Numbered from the stretch's first letter, positions 39,026-47,885 are shown. The stretch is 64,000 nt of DNA from Bacillota bacterium (GCA_023416655.1 JAEZHK010000011.1:1-64000); one strand, 5' to 3'. Notes: generated from the letters alone by a model not told the origin. Program-made: numbers and translations.

Positions 39026-40510
39026 CTAAAGCGCAAGGGGCATGACCTCCTCGAGGCAGTCGACCAGATCCATCGCGCCCATTGAGACGACGCCGTGCAG
39101 CGCCGCTGCCCTCTCCCCCGCGAGGCCGTGCAGTTCGTCCGCGACCCACGCCGCCTTCTCCGGCGGGAGCCGCTGCGCCAATAGCGCGCCCAAAATTCCT
39201 GTCAATGCGTCGCCGCTGCCGCCCCTCGCCATGCCGGGCGAGCCGGACATACTCAAATACAGCGCTTCCCCGCAGATGGCGCTGGTGGGGCCCTTCAAAA
39301 TGGCCGTCGCGCCCAGCGCGCGAAGCGCCCGAGCGCCCGCGATCAGGTCTGAGGGCTTCTCGCCGGTCAGCCGCGCCGCCTCGCCGGGGTGCGGCGTCAG
39401 CACGTGATGGGGCTTCAACAGCGCCTTTAGGTCCGGGTTCTCCGCCAGCAGATTGAGCGCGTCGGCGTCCAGCGCCGCGGGCAGCCCGGATTCCAGCGCC
39501 AACCGCACAATTCCGGGGTGTGCGCGGCGGGAAAGGCCGGGGCCGACCGCGACGGCGGTCTTGCCCCGGAGTTGTTCAAGCAGGACAGGCAGCGCATCCC
39601 CGGAGATCGCACCGTTCTCCTCCGGCAGCGGCGCGCACATCGCGTTTGGCGCGCCCAATTGCAGGATGGGCACGACGGAGGCCGGGCAGGCGATGGTGAG
39701 CAGTCCGACGCCGGATTTCAGCGCCGCGCGGGCGGCGATCAGCGCCGCGCCCGCCATGCCGACCGAACCCGCCACCAAGAGGAGGTGCCCGAAGGTATTT
39801 TTGTGGGTTTCCCGCGAGCGCCGCGGCAGCGCGCCCCTGAGGTCGCCCGCCTCGATCAATCGCGCCGCGTCAGGGACTTCGCCGTCAAGCCCGATGGGCG
39901 CGACCACGACCTCGCCGCAGTACTCCGGCCCAGCGGACAGCACATGCCCGCCCTTCAAATATTCAAACGTGACCGTCACGTCGGCCACGACCGCCTCGCC
40001 CAGCGCCCGCCCGGTGTTCGCGTCGAGGCCTGAAGGCACGTCGACCGCCACCACCAGGCTTCCGAGCCGCCGGTCCGCCGCCATCCGCCGGGCCAGAACC
40101 GCGCTCCGCTCGTCCAGAGGCCGCGAGATCCCGATGCCGAACATCGCGTCCACCCAGGCGTCCGGTCGCTCGCCCGGCGCTTCCGCTTCCCGGAACCAGA
40201 CCCGCGGCGTCTCATGGGCGCGGACGCAGTTGAGGAGCGCGTCGCCCTTGAGGCGCGCCTCCTCGCCCAGAGAGATCACCACCGACCTTCCGCCCCTCGC
40301 GGCATACAGCCGCGCGGCGGCGTAGCCGTCGCCGCCGTTATTGCCCGGGCCGCAGGCGAAGTGTACCAGCGCGCGGGGCGGCAGCCGCTGGCTCAATGTT
40401 TCCGCCACCGCGAGCGCCGCCCGCTCCATCGCTTCGATGGATGGCATTCCCCGCTTAAAGCACTCTGCCTCCAGCCTTCGCATCTGATCGGCCGTCAGAA
40501 CCGTCCGCAT
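39026..40510 (-). CDS. nnr: bifunctional NAD(P)HX epimerase / ADP-dependent (S)-NAD(P)HX dehydratase
   Basis: Repairs hydrated NADH and NADPH. 494 aa, the usual fused form. The N-terminal epimerase (YjeF_N, aa ~1-205) has ACGPGNNGGDGYAAARLY and VAVDVPSGLDANTG. The C-terminal kinase-like dehydratase has HLLLVAGSVGMAGAALIAARAAL, AVAVGPGLSR, LTPHPGEAARL and the signature GSPGMARGGSGDALTGILGALLAQ. All key loops are intact. GGAGGTGGGAGC precedes the ATG. FH copy N begins at the next base after its stop. Confidence 0.95.
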   Translation of the reverse strand: MRTVLTADQMRRLEAECFKRGMPSIEAMERAALAVAETLSQRLPPRALVHFACGPGNNGGDGYAAARLYAARGGRSVVISLGEEARLKGDALLNCVRAHETPRVWFREAEAPGERPDAWVDAMFGIGISRPLDERSAVLARRMAADRRLGSLVVAVDVPSGLDANTGRALGEAVVADVTVTFEYLKGGHVLSAGPEYCGEVVVAPIGLDGEVPDAARLIEAGDLRGALPRRSRETHKNTFGHLLLVAGSVGMAGAALIAARAALKSGVGLLTIACPASVVPILQLGAPNAMCAPLPEENGAISGDALPVLLEQLRGKTAVAVGPGLSRRAHPGIVRLALESGLPAALDADALNLLAENPDLKALLKPHHVLTPHPGEAARLTGEKPSDLIAGARALRALGATAILKGPTSAICGEALYLSMSGSPGMARGGSGDALTGILGALLAQRLPPEKAAWVADELHGLAGERAAALHGVVSMGAMDLVDCLEEVMPLAL

Positions 40511-40732
40511 GCTCCCACCTCCAGCTTTATCTATTGTATCCCAACGCCGCCCCGCGGTCAAACCGGAAAACGAGCCGGCGCGTGTAACTGCGGGAACCAC
40601 ACAATATTTCCATTTTTCGCCCGGATCGCGGCACTTTTCCGGACCACAAGCGTCAAAACATGGAAAAGCAACCGAACCCATCCCTTTCCCGCGCGATACG
40701 AAACCCGGAATCAAAAAACGGAGGGGATATCC

Positions 40733-41440
40733 ATGAGAAAACACCGCTGCCTCGCCGCCATTCTGTCGATCCTCCTCATCGCCTCCCCGGTTGCGCTGGC
40801 CGAAACCGCGCCGGCGCCGTTCACCCAGGCGGACGTCGACGGGATTTCCGAAGGCTTCGCAACCGTCGGCGACTACATCGCCGCGCTGTCCCCGACAGGC
40901 TATTCCTGGGTCTATCAGGGCGCGGCAACCGGCGAAACCTACCTGACCCTTCGCACCGAGGCGGATGGGGCGGAACTGGGCGAGGCGACGGTCGCGGTGG
41001 CCCTTGACGATGAACTGATTGATGGCGCGGAAACGGGCGAGCGCGAAACGCTGCCCGAAGGACTTGAAGAAAAAGAGGCGTATCTGGTGGGCGCTCGCTG
41101 GATGAGCGCAGACTATGCGCTGCCCTTCATCCGCGGCGTCAAGCCGGGCGCGGCGAAGGAAGACGTGGTCGCGGCATTCTTCTCCAGAAACGCGGAGGAA
41201 CCGGAATACACCATTCAGGACATCAACCCCGCCGTGGACGAAACCTGGTACATCGGCGGCGAAAACGTGCCTCTCGGCGGCAGCTCCAGCCATTGCGAGG
41301 ACGGCAGCACGACGTATGTATACGGCTGGTGTACGCTGGACGACCCCGACGAGTGGCGCGAGTACTACACGCTCGCCTACACCATCCCGGCCGATACAGT
41401 CGCGGCCATCGTACTAAGCTACTTCACCGATCCCGAATAA
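40733..41440 (+). CDS. secreted protein of unknown function
   Basis: Exported protein of 235 aa. The signal peptide CLAAILSILLIASPVALAE ends in ALA-E with no lipobox cysteine, so it is released or wall-associated. The mature part is acidic, with a mixed alpha/beta look and two Cys (HCEDGS and YGWCTLDD, ~15 residues apart) that could form a disulfide. The family is not recognised. GGAGGGGATATCC precedes the ATG. A strong terminator follows. It stands alone between divergent and convergent neighbours. Confidence 0.75.
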   Translation: MRKHRCLAAILSILLIASPVALAETAPAPFTQADVDGISEGFATVGDYIAALSPTGYSWVYQGAATGETYLTLRTEADGAELGEATVAVALDDELIDGAETGERETLPEGLEEKEAYLVGARWMSADYALPFIRGVKPGAAKEDVVAAFFSRNAEEPEYTIQDINPAVDETWYIGGENVPLGGSSSHCEDGSTTYVYGWCTLDDPDEWREYYTLAYTIPADTVAAIVLSYFTDPE

Positions 41441-41454
41441 TCCAGACTGAAAAA

Positions 41455-41499
41455 CGGAGCGGACCTGCGTCGCAGTGGATGCAGGTCCGCTCTGTTTTG
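41455..41499 (+). terminator. intrinsic terminator of the secreted-protein gene
   Basis: GGAGCGGACCTGC / GCAGGTCCGCTC followed by TGTTTTG, with an A-run (GAAAAAC) on the 5' side; probably bidirectional. Confidence 0.85.
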
Positions 41500-41533
41500 G
41501 CCTGATGGACGCGCGGGGCGCGCCCGAGGCCCG

Positions 41534-42178
41534 TCAGTTGACTTTCAGGATGCTGATGGAGCCGAGCACCTCATTGCCCGTCAGGGTGAAGGCGTTGGAG
41601 GAGATGACGCTCAGCACGTCGTCTTCCGCTGCGTTGACCACGGCGTTGAGCTCGAAGGTGGCGGAGTAACCGGTGTTTGGCTTGACGATGTTGATGGAGG
41701 CGCCGGGTACCTCCTCGCCGTTGCGCAGCACCCTCAGCCGGGTGGTCAGCGTATCGTTGGCGGGCACGTTGATCACGATGAAGACTAGGTAGGTACCGCC
41801 GCAGATCAACCGGAACTCGCCTCGGCAAGTGCGGAACGCGCCGCTTGTGAAGCTGCAGTTGGTATCAAAGGGCACCCGTCCGTCTTCTTCTCTGACGGTC
41901 AGAACTTGGGATTGAGAGCAGAAGGCGAAAATATTGACGCCAAAGTCACGTTCGCAGGGTTCCGGATCGGGCGCGCAGGGTCCGCGGAAGATCGGATCCC
42001 GTTCACGTTCGAATAAGCCTTCAACGCCTTCTTCATCATCGCGGCAGTCCGGCCGCACATTGCATAGCCTGCAGCACCTTTCGTCAAAATCCCTGCAGGG
42101 AATGCGGCGATGGCGTTCACAAGAACCGCAACCGCGGCGGCCACAGCCGCCCCGGTGTCCATTGAGCACGTATGACAC
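41534..42178 (-). CDS. cysteine-rich exosporium-like protein with BclA/TNF-like C-terminal domain
   Basis: Protein of 214 aa. The N-terminal ~50 residues are rich in Cys, Gly and Arg (GGCGRRGCGSCERHRR, ERCCRLCNVRPDC), as in proteins cross-linked into spore outer layers. The C-terminal ~135 residues (from VNIFAFCSQSQVLTV to GSISILKVN) read like the BclA C-terminal / TNF-like jelly roll, with CGGTYLVFIVINVPAN as a beta strand of that fold. There is no signal peptide, consistent with synthesis in the mother cell. The start is GTG with AAGGAG 10 nt upstream. A sigma-K-like promoter lies at 42211-42238. Confidence 0.7.
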   Translation of the reverse strand: MSYVLNGHRGGCGRRGCGSCERHRRIPCRDFDERCCRLCNVRPDCRDDEEGVEGLFERERDPIFRGPCAPDPEPCERDFGVNIFAFCSQSQVLTVREEDGRVPFDTNCSFTSGAFRTCRGEFRLICGGTYLVFIVINVPANDTLTTRLRVLRNGEEVPGASINIVKPNTGYSATFELNAVVNAAEDDVLSVISSNAFTLTGNEVLGSISILKVN

Positions 42179-42210
42179 GATTCCTCGCTCCTTTTCGGGG
42201 GGTTCCGCGC

Positions 42211-42238
42211 CATACTATGCCACATGCATTAGCCTAGT
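42211..42238 (-). promoter_or_regulatory. sigma-K-like sporulation promoter
   Basis: On the minus strand, AC (42238-42237), 17-nt spacer, CATAGTATG (42219-42211), compared with the sigma-K pattern AC-N16/17-CATANNNTA. One mismatch in the last base. No good sigma-A promoter is visible. It overlaps the 3' end of the LytM gene. Confidence 0.45.
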
Positions 42239-42852
42239 GCAATCCAATCCCCGCCACGAAACGCCTCGAAGTGCAGGAACGTGCCAAGAACGCCCGCGGA
42301 AGGCGCGCTGGTTCCGATGCTTCCCACCGGCTGCCCCCGCCTGAGGCGGTCGCCGGGGGAGACGGCGAGCGGCTTTTCAAGGTTCCCGTACCGGACGACG
42401 AGGCCGCCCTCCCCCTGCACTTCCACCATGTACCCCCGCTGCGGATCGAATCCCGCAAAGGAGACGAGCCCGTCCGCCGCCGCCAGCACTTCCTCCCCGA
42501 GCGGCGCGGAAATGTCCACGCCCGGGTGGGTTTCAAAGAGCTCCAGCGGTTCGAACCACACCGGCTCTTCGCTGTAACCGCGCAGGATCGCGCGCCCCTT
42601 GACCGGCCAGGCAAGCGGCGTGGGCGTCGGGGTGGGCGCGGTCAAGGCAGGCGCTCCCGCTTCATCCGGGCGCGCCGTCGCCACGGCCACCGCCGGGGCC
42701 GCCGGCGCGCGCCCCGCCTCCACGCGAGGCGACACGATGCGCCCCCTCGCGTAGACCGCGGCGCCCGCGATCAGGATCAGGCAAAGCGCCGTCAGCGCGT
42801 AAAACCCCCGCTTCCGAAAGAAGCGGAAGATGGCGTCCTTCCATGCTTTCAT
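42229..42852 (-). CDS. membrane-anchored LytM (M23) protein, SpoIIQ-like, degenerate active site
   Basis: Protein of 207 aa: short cytoplasmic N-terminus, one transmembrane helix (LTALCLILIAGAAVYA, aa ~20-36), an Ala/Pro/Thr-rich linker (aa ~45-80) and a LytM domain (aa ~82-207). HPGVD (His109, Asp113) supplies two zinc ligands. The usual HxH near the end is FLH (Phe192-Leu-His194), so one catalytic His is missing and peptidase activity is doubtful. Single-helix LytM proteins of this layout include SpoIIQ, which works in the forespore-mother cell channel. GGGGAGGCGAAAAAT precedes the ATG. It is followed by the exosporium-like gene. Confidence 0.8.
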   Translation of the reverse strand: MKAWKDAIFRFFRKRGFYALTALCLILIAGAAVYARGRIVSPRVEAGRAPAAPAVAVATARPDEAGAPALTAPTPTPTPLAWPVKGRAILRGYSEEPVWFEPLELFETHPGVDISAPLGEEVLAAADGLVSFAGFDPQRGYMVEVQGEGGLVVRYGNLEKPLAVSPGDRLRRGQPVGSIGTSAPSAGVLGTFLHFEAFRGGDWIALG

Positions 42853-43029
42853 ATTTTTCGCCTCCCCGTCCATCCGCTTTTGCCGCGGTTTCCCGAAATA
42901 AGGGAAGTTCTTCCATCGGCCTGACTGAGTATGCGTAGCTTTCGAACCGGCATGCAGCCCGGCCCATAGAATGAAGAGAAGCAGGGCATTCCCTTCCCCT
43001 TTCCCCTTGCGCATATGGAGGTGTTTTCA

Positions 43030-43854
43030 ATGACCCCATGGCAGTACTCCTTGCTCTGTCAGCTGGCCTACTACGACTTTCCGGCAGGCTCCGGCGCGCT
43101 GGGAAAGACCGCGGCCGAACTGGCCCAGTCGCTCCTCGATCCCGGGGGCGAGCTTCCGCCCTACGGCAGGCAGCCGATGATCGACATCGCCCGGGACCCG
43201 GTGGTGGGGCCGATGGTGCTCGTCGCGCGGGAGGTTGACCTGACCCAGCCCGGCTTCGCCGCCTACGCGTTCGCCTCCCCGGAGGAAGGCAGGGTGGTCG
43301 CGATGCGGCCCACCGAATCCCATACATCGCTCTCGGGCCTGATGGACTGGTCGGACAACTTCATGGCCCCGCTGGTGGGCTCGACGCAGTACCCGTCGGT
43401 AGAACGCTTCGTCAACCGCTTCCCGGACGGGCGGCTGACGCTGACCGGCCACTCGAAGGGCGCGCACAACGCGATGTACGGCCTGGCGGTGGCGGAAAAC
43501 GGCACGGCGACCTGCGTGTGCTTCGACGGCCAGGGCTTCGCGCGGTGCCAGCTGACACAGCCGCAGAAGCAGCGGCTTTCGCAGAGCGCCGTCAATTACG
43601 TTACGCAGAAGGACCCCGTGGGTCTGCTTCTGTACCACCCGGAAAAGCGCGTCTTCGTGCAGCAGTCCTGCGAGCCCGCCCACGCGCTCGCCTGCATGGT
43701 GTTCGATGAGAACGGCTACCCGATCCCGGCCCGCCGCCCGCTGTGGTCGTACCTGGTGGAGGCGCTGACCATCGTACTGGCCTCGAAATGGGGCCGCAGC
43801 TGCGCCGCGCCCGGGGAAACCACGCTCCCCTCCGGCGACGTGCAAACCTTGTAG
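43030..43854 (+). CDS. DUF2974 (Mbeg1-like) alpha/beta-hydrolase
   Basis: Protein of 274 aa with a lipase-like nucleophile elbow GHSKGAHNAMY (aa ~143). Preceding it are MDWSDNF and STQYPSVERFV, typical of the DUF2974 group; the acid/His residues likely lie in YVTQKDPVGLLLYHPEKR and PAHALACM. There is no signal peptide or transmembrane helix. Substrate is unknown. GGAGGTGTTTTCA precedes the ATG chosen; an in-frame ATG five codons earlier overlaps that site. It is divergent from the LytM gene. Confidence 0.83.
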   Translation: MTPWQYSLLCQLAYYDFPAGSGALGKTAAELAQSLLDPGGELPPYGRQPMIDIARDPVVGPMVLVAREVDLTQPGFAAYAFASPEEGRVVAMRPTESHTSLSGLMDWSDNFMAPLVGSTQYPSVERFVNRFPDGRLTLTGHSKGAHNAMYGLAVAENGTATCVCFDGQGFARCQLTQPQKQRLSQSAVNYVTQKDPVGLLLYHPEKRVFVQQSCEPAHALACMVFDENGYPIPARRPLWSYLVEALTIVLASKWGRSCAAPGETTLPSGDVQTL

Positions 43855-43941
43855 TCCATCCATCCGCGAACAGAAAATGACCGCCGCGGCGGTCATTTTC
43901 CATTGCATTCGCTTCACCTGTGGCTTTGCTTTTTCTATGTC

Positions 43942-44010
43942 CCTTGCGAGGGGTCAAGGGGAAATCATTTCCCCTTGCGGGGGTCCGGGGGCAGCGCCCC
44001 CGGCGTCACT
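43942..44010 (-). repeat. palindromic repeat, family 2, copy 3 (overlaps rluA-like 3' end)
   Basis: On the minus strand: CCGGGGGCGCTGCCCCCGG, ACCCCCGCAAGGGGAAATGA and TTTCCCCTTGACCCCTCG. The first two modules are translated as the last residues of the RluA-like protein, with the TGA stop inside the second hairpin. Confidence 0.8.
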
Positions 44011-44876
44011 CCCTCCCACGCCCCAAACTCCGGGGGCGGCGGGGCTTCAAAGGCGAGGGGCGAGCCGGTCATCGGGTGGTCCAAGGTCAGCCGCCAGGCG
44101 TGCAGCGCGAAGCGGCCGGGGAGTTCGGGGACCTCCGACCCGTACAGGAAGTCACCCCACACCGGGCATCCGATGTGTTGCATGTGCACGCGGATCTGGT
44201 GGGTGCGCCCGGTCTCGAGCCGGAGCCGGACGAGCGAAAGCCCGTCCCTTTCCGCGAGCAGCCGGTAGCGGGTGCGGGCGGGCTTGCCGTCCGGGGCGAC
44301 CTCCCGCCGGACGGTGGCGCCGTCGGCCTTTTGAATCGGCGCGTCCACCAACCCTTCAAGCTCGGGCGGCCTGCCCACGACCACCGCAAGATACTCCCGG
44401 ACGTACCGGTCCGAGTGCAGCATCCGGCTGAGCAGCATTTGCGAATGGGGGTGTTTCGCCACCGCCATCAGCCCGCTGGTGCCCTTGTCCAGCCGGTTGA
44501 CCGGCCGGAACACGTACTTTTCGCCATAGCGGGCGGCCAGCCGGTTTTCCAGCGCAAAGCCCTCCTGCCGGGACGAACTCTGGCAGGGCAGCGGCGCGGG
44601 CTTGTTCACGATCAGGATGTCCTCGTCCTCGTAGACCGCGTCCACCGGCGTCGGGTCCGGCTCGATGGACGATTCCCCATCGGCCATCGTCACCGTGATC
44701 ACCTGCCCGGCGAGGACCTTCTGGTCCGCCCGGGCCGGGACGCCGTCCACCATGATGCCGCCCGACACCTTCAGCGACGAAAACATGTGCTGGGACACGC
44801 CCATCCGGCCCCGCACCAGCCTGCGCAAAAGCCGTCCTCCGTCCTCCGGCGGCACGGTGTAGCTCAGCGTCCGCAT
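43965..44876 (-). CDS. RluA-family 23S rRNA/tRNA pseudouridine synthase
   Basis: Converts specific uridines in RNA to pseudouridine; 303 aa. The N-terminal S4-like region (aa ~12-75: LLRRLVRGRMGVSQHMFSSL, GGIMVDGVPA) precedes the catalytic domain. The catalytic Asp lies in PVNRLDKGTSGLMAVAKH. RLETGRTHQIRVHMQHIGCP and FALHAWRLTLDHPMTG are the other family motifs. GGGAGGGTGCGCG precedes the ATG. The last ~11 residues (GALPPDPRKGK) are encoded by a family-2 palindromic repeat, so the natural C-terminus has been replaced or extended. Target site unknown. Confidence 0.92.
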   Translation of the reverse strand: MRTLSYTVPPEDGGRLLRRLVRGRMGVSQHMFSSLKVSGGIMVDGVPARADQKVLAGQVITVTMADGESSIEPDPTPVDAVYEDEDILIVNKPAPLPCQSSSRQEGFALENRLAARYGEKYVFRPVNRLDKGTSGLMAVAKHPHSQMLLSRMLHSDRYVREYLAVVVGRPPELEGLVDAPIQKADGATVRREVAPDGKPARTRYRLLAERDGLSLVRLRLETGRTHQIRVHMQHIGCPVWGDFLYGSEVPELPGRFALHAWRLTLDHPMTGSPLAFEAPPPPEFGAWEGVTPGALPPDPRKGK

Positions 44877-44931
44877 CGCGCACCCTCCCACAAGTTGGGC
44901 CGCGCCTTCGGCGCGGCCCCGTATCATTCCA

Positions 44932-45118
44932 CAAACGTACCTTCCGATCGTTCCCGGCGACCTGTGCGCCGGGAATCGGTTTCCTACACCAGTGCGCACA
45001 CTGGTGTAGGAAACAATTCCTTCAGTCAGTGAGCCGCCCGGAAATCCCGCAGGATTTCATGGCTCACGCAGTTTTCTTCTCATGCGATGAAAAGCCGCTC
45101 GGCGGATTTTCATCGCCT
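44932..45118 (-). repeat. FH element, copy G
   Basis: Starts 1 nt after the stop of the caspase-like gene. Hairpin 1 GCGATGAAAA / TTTTCATCGC with inner TCCGCC / GGCGGA-type pairing. Hairpin 2 GTGAGCC / GGCTCAC plus CGGGC bulge. Hairpin 3 core CCAGTGTGCGCACTGG with TTTCCTACA / TGTAGGAAA, a perfect stem of yet another sequence. Hairpin 4 TTCCCGGCG / CGCCGGGAA. Tail CGGAAGGTACG. Confidence 0.92.
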
Positions 45119-45119
45119 A

Positions 45120-47885
45120 TCAGACTGGTTCCGTGGTGCCCAGCGCGTCCAGTTCCCCGTCGCCCGCGTCCGCCGCGCCGCTCAGGTCGTCTGCACTGAG
45201 GTCGGTATCCTCCGTGCCGGTGGTGATGGTCGCCGACGCGCCGCGCAGGTCAAGCCCTTCCAGTTCCGGCCGCTCCGCGAGGCTGAACTTGTAGTCCGCT
45301 ACAGCCATCTTGCCCGACATCAGCGCGTTGTTGCCCTTGGCGATATCCTTCAGCTCGATGGTCTGGCCGTCCCCCAGCATCAGCACCAGCTTGCCCGCGT
45401 AGGGGAGCTTCGTGGTCTTCCCGGACTTGTTGGCGAAGTAGACCTCGACCACGAGGCTTCCGCCCTTGTAGTAGATGTGGCGGGCGCTGACGTAGACCTT
45501 GTTCTCCTTGCCGGTGGCGGGCTTTTTGTAGACCGCCTCGTTGCCGGTGACGGTGATCTTGCAGTCCGCCTTAACCTTGCCGGACATGGCGCGGATGACC
45601 GCCTTGCCGGGCCCGACCGCGGTGACAAGGCCGCTATTGTCCACGGTGGCGACCTTCTTGTCGCTCGAAGCCCATTTGACGGCGTTCGGGCCAGCGGAGA
45701 CCGGGTTGGTGTCCGCGGTCAGCTGCAGCGTGCTCGCACCCTCCATGCCCACGGTCAGCGTGGCGGAGGACTGGCTGAGCTTGATGGACTTGAGCGCCAC
45801 CGGCACCACCTGCAGAAGGCACCGAGCCTTTTTGCCGTTGTGGGTTCTGGCGGTGATGACCACCTTGCCGGGGGCCAGCGCGGTGATCTTGCCGTTCTCA
45901 TCCACCATGGCCACGGCCTCGTTGCTGGAGGACCAGAACGCCTGGGTGATGGTGGCGTTCGCAGGCGCGACGCGGGATTTCAGCCCCTGCTGGGCGCCCA
46001 CGGTCATCTTGAGCTTGGACTTGTTGATCTTGATGTCCTTGGCGGGCACGTCCACCACGCTGACCGGCACGGTGGCGGTGACGCCGCTGTCCAGCGAGGC
46101 GGTGACGATGGTCAGGCCGTTGCCGACGGCGGTCACCAGGCCGGCTTCATCCACGGTGGCGACGGCCGGGTCGGCGGAGCTCCAGGTGGTGTCCAGCATG
46201 AGGCCCGAGGGCATGATCTTCGATTTCAGCTTCTGGGTTCCACCCTTTTTCAGGGTGACCGGGTTCGGGGAGATGGTCAGCTCCGCGCCCTTGATGGTCA
46301 CGCGCAACTCTGCGGTGACGCCGCTGGAGGCGGTGGCGGTCATCGTGATCTTGCCCGGCTTCTCAGCCACCAATAGGCCGCTGTCGTTGACGTAGGCCAC
46401 GGCCGGATCCGAAGTGGTCCAGGTGATGGTCGCGTCCTCGGGGTTCTTGGGCTCGAGCTTGTATTCCAGCGTCATCGCGTTGCCCTCGTAGAGCTCAATG
46501 GAGGGCTTGGCCATTTGAATGGCGGTGACTTCCTTGCCCTTATTGACCACTTTGATGGTGGCGGTTGCGGAGATGCCGCGCTCGGTGGTGGCGGTCACGA
46601 CCGCGTCGCCGATGCCCTTGGCGGCGACGTTGCCCTCCTTGTCCACGGTGGCGACGGTGGCGTCGTCGGTGGTCCAGGTGATGGTCTCATCGGCCTCCGG
46701 CGGGTCCAGGGTCAGCGCCAGCTTGCGGCTGGTGCCCTCGCCGAGGACGAGGCGGGCCATGTCCATCTTGATACTCTCCGCGAAGGTGACGTCCCGCACG
46801 GTGATGTCGCAGCCGGCGGTGAGGCCGTTGTCGGACATGGCGACGATGCGGGCGGTACCTGCGCGTACGCCCGTCACGACACCTCGGTCGTCCACGGTGG
46901 CGATGGCCAGGTCGCTGGAGGACCAGGAGAGGGCGGGGCGGCTGGCGTTGGCGGGCGAGACGGAGGCTTCCAGCTGCGTGGTGTAGTTGGTGGCGACTTC
47001 CGCCGCGTCCTTCACCATCTCAACTTTCAATACTTCCGTGTCGGCGCGCCGGGCCAGGACGGGGTAGCCGCTGTCCGCGGGGCTGATGGACACCTGCACC
47101 TGCGGCGCGCCGGTCTCCCCGGCCACCGCGCCGTCGATGAAGGCCTTGGCTTCCGCGAGGGACACCGCGCCGTTGCCGTCCGCGTCGCCCTTGAGGTCGC
47201 CGGGCTTTTCCTGGGCGTAGTCATAGCCGCAGGCGCTGGTCAGGTAGTAGGTGACCAGGCCGTGCGCGTCGGTCGCGCCCTGGGCGCTGACCGACGAGGC
47301 GAGCGTCGCGCCCGACAGCACATAGTAGTGCTCCGGGTCGGCCAGGAAGATGTTCGCCACGCTGTCGTTGAACTTTTTGAGAAGCTCCTTGGCGGTCGAA
47401 CCGCTCTTCTCAATCAGGGAGTCCGCGTAGCGGCAGTCCAGCACCACGATCTTGGTGCCGGGAATCTGGTCGAGCGCTTCCTTCAGCCGGTCCACCCGGA
47501 CCGTCTTGGCGTCGGTCCCGACGATGGAGACCACGTCCTTGTCGCTGATCCAGCCGTGGCCCGCGAAGTACCAGAAGGTCACGTCGTCCTCGTCCACGCC
47601 CCAGCCGGTCAATTCGCCGAGGAGGCTGGAAAGCTCCGACGCCTTCAAATTGGTGCGGATCTTGGGCTGCTGGTAGATGGCCCCGGCCTCGTTGGCGGTT
47701 TGCAGCGTCGCCAACATCCGGTTGGCGTCGGTCACGCAGCCCACGAGCGCGCTGGACGCGTAATTGTCGATGCCCACAAGCATCGCGCGATAGGTGGTGA
47801 TCCCGTCTCCCTCCGCCAAAGCGTGGGAACCCGAAAGCACCGCCATCATTATCGCCAGCGTCAGGATCACTGCCCATTTCCTCAT
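45120..47885 (-). CDS. large secreted caspase-like (C14) protein with Big2 repeats
   Basis: Exported protein of 921 aa. The signal peptide (VILTLAIMMAVLSGSHALA) is followed by a caspase-like domain (aa ~28-220) with His110 (FWYFAGHG) and Cys151 (KIVVLDCRYADS), the expected dyad. A loop KGDADGNGAVSLAEA (aa ~232-246) resembles an EF-hand/dockerin calcium site. Next come about six Big2 domains (aa ~255-790), each with the SSxxAxATVDxxGxVTAxxxG pattern. A C-terminal beta domain (KNKVYVSARHIYYKGGSLVV onward) and an acidic tail end it. No membrane anchor or sorting signal is visible. Likely role: wall-associated protease or adhesin, possibly calcium-dependent. FH copy G follows the stop. Confidence 0.87.
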   Translation of the reverse strand: MRKWAVILTLAIMMAVLSGSHALAEGDGITTYRAMLVGIDNYASSALVGCVTDANRMLATLQTANEAGAIYQQPKIRTNLKASELSSLLGELTGWGVDEDDVTFWYFAGHGWISDKDVVSIVGTDAKTVRVDRLKEALDQIPGTKIVVLDCRYADSLIEKSGSTAKELLKKFNDSVANIFLADPEHYYVLSGATLASSVSAQGATDAHGLVTYYLTSACGYDYAQEKPGDLKGDADGNGAVSLAEAKAFIDGAVAGETGAPQVQVSISPADSGYPVLARRADTEVLKVEMVKDAAEVATNYTTQLEASVSPANASRPALSWSSSDLAIATVDDRGVVTGVRAGTARIVAMSDNGLTAGCDITVRDVTFAESIKMDMARLVLGEGTSRKLALTLDPPEADETITWTTDDATVATVDKEGNVAAKGIGDAVVTATTERGISATATIKVVNKGKEVTAIQMAKPSIELYEGNAMTLEYKLEPKNPEDATITWTTSDPAVAYVNDSGLLVAEKPGKITMTATASSGVTAELRVTIKGAELTISPNPVTLKKGGTQKLKSKIMPSGLMLDTTWSSADPAVATVDEAGLVTAVGNGLTIVTASLDSGVTATVPVSVVDVPAKDIKINKSKLKMTVGAQQGLKSRVAPANATITQAFWSSSNEAVAMVDENGKITALAPGKVVITARTHNGKKARCLLQVVPVALKSIKLSQSSATLTVGMEGASTLQLTADTNPVSAGPNAVKWASSDKKVATVDNSGLVTAVGPGKAVIRAMSGKVKADCKITVTGNEAVYKKPATGKENKVYVSARHIYYKGGSLVVEVYFANKSGKTTKLPYAGKLVLMLGDGQTIELKDIAKGNNALMSGKMAVADYKFSLAERPELEGLDLRGASATITTGTEDTDLSADDLSGAADAGDGELDALGTTEPV

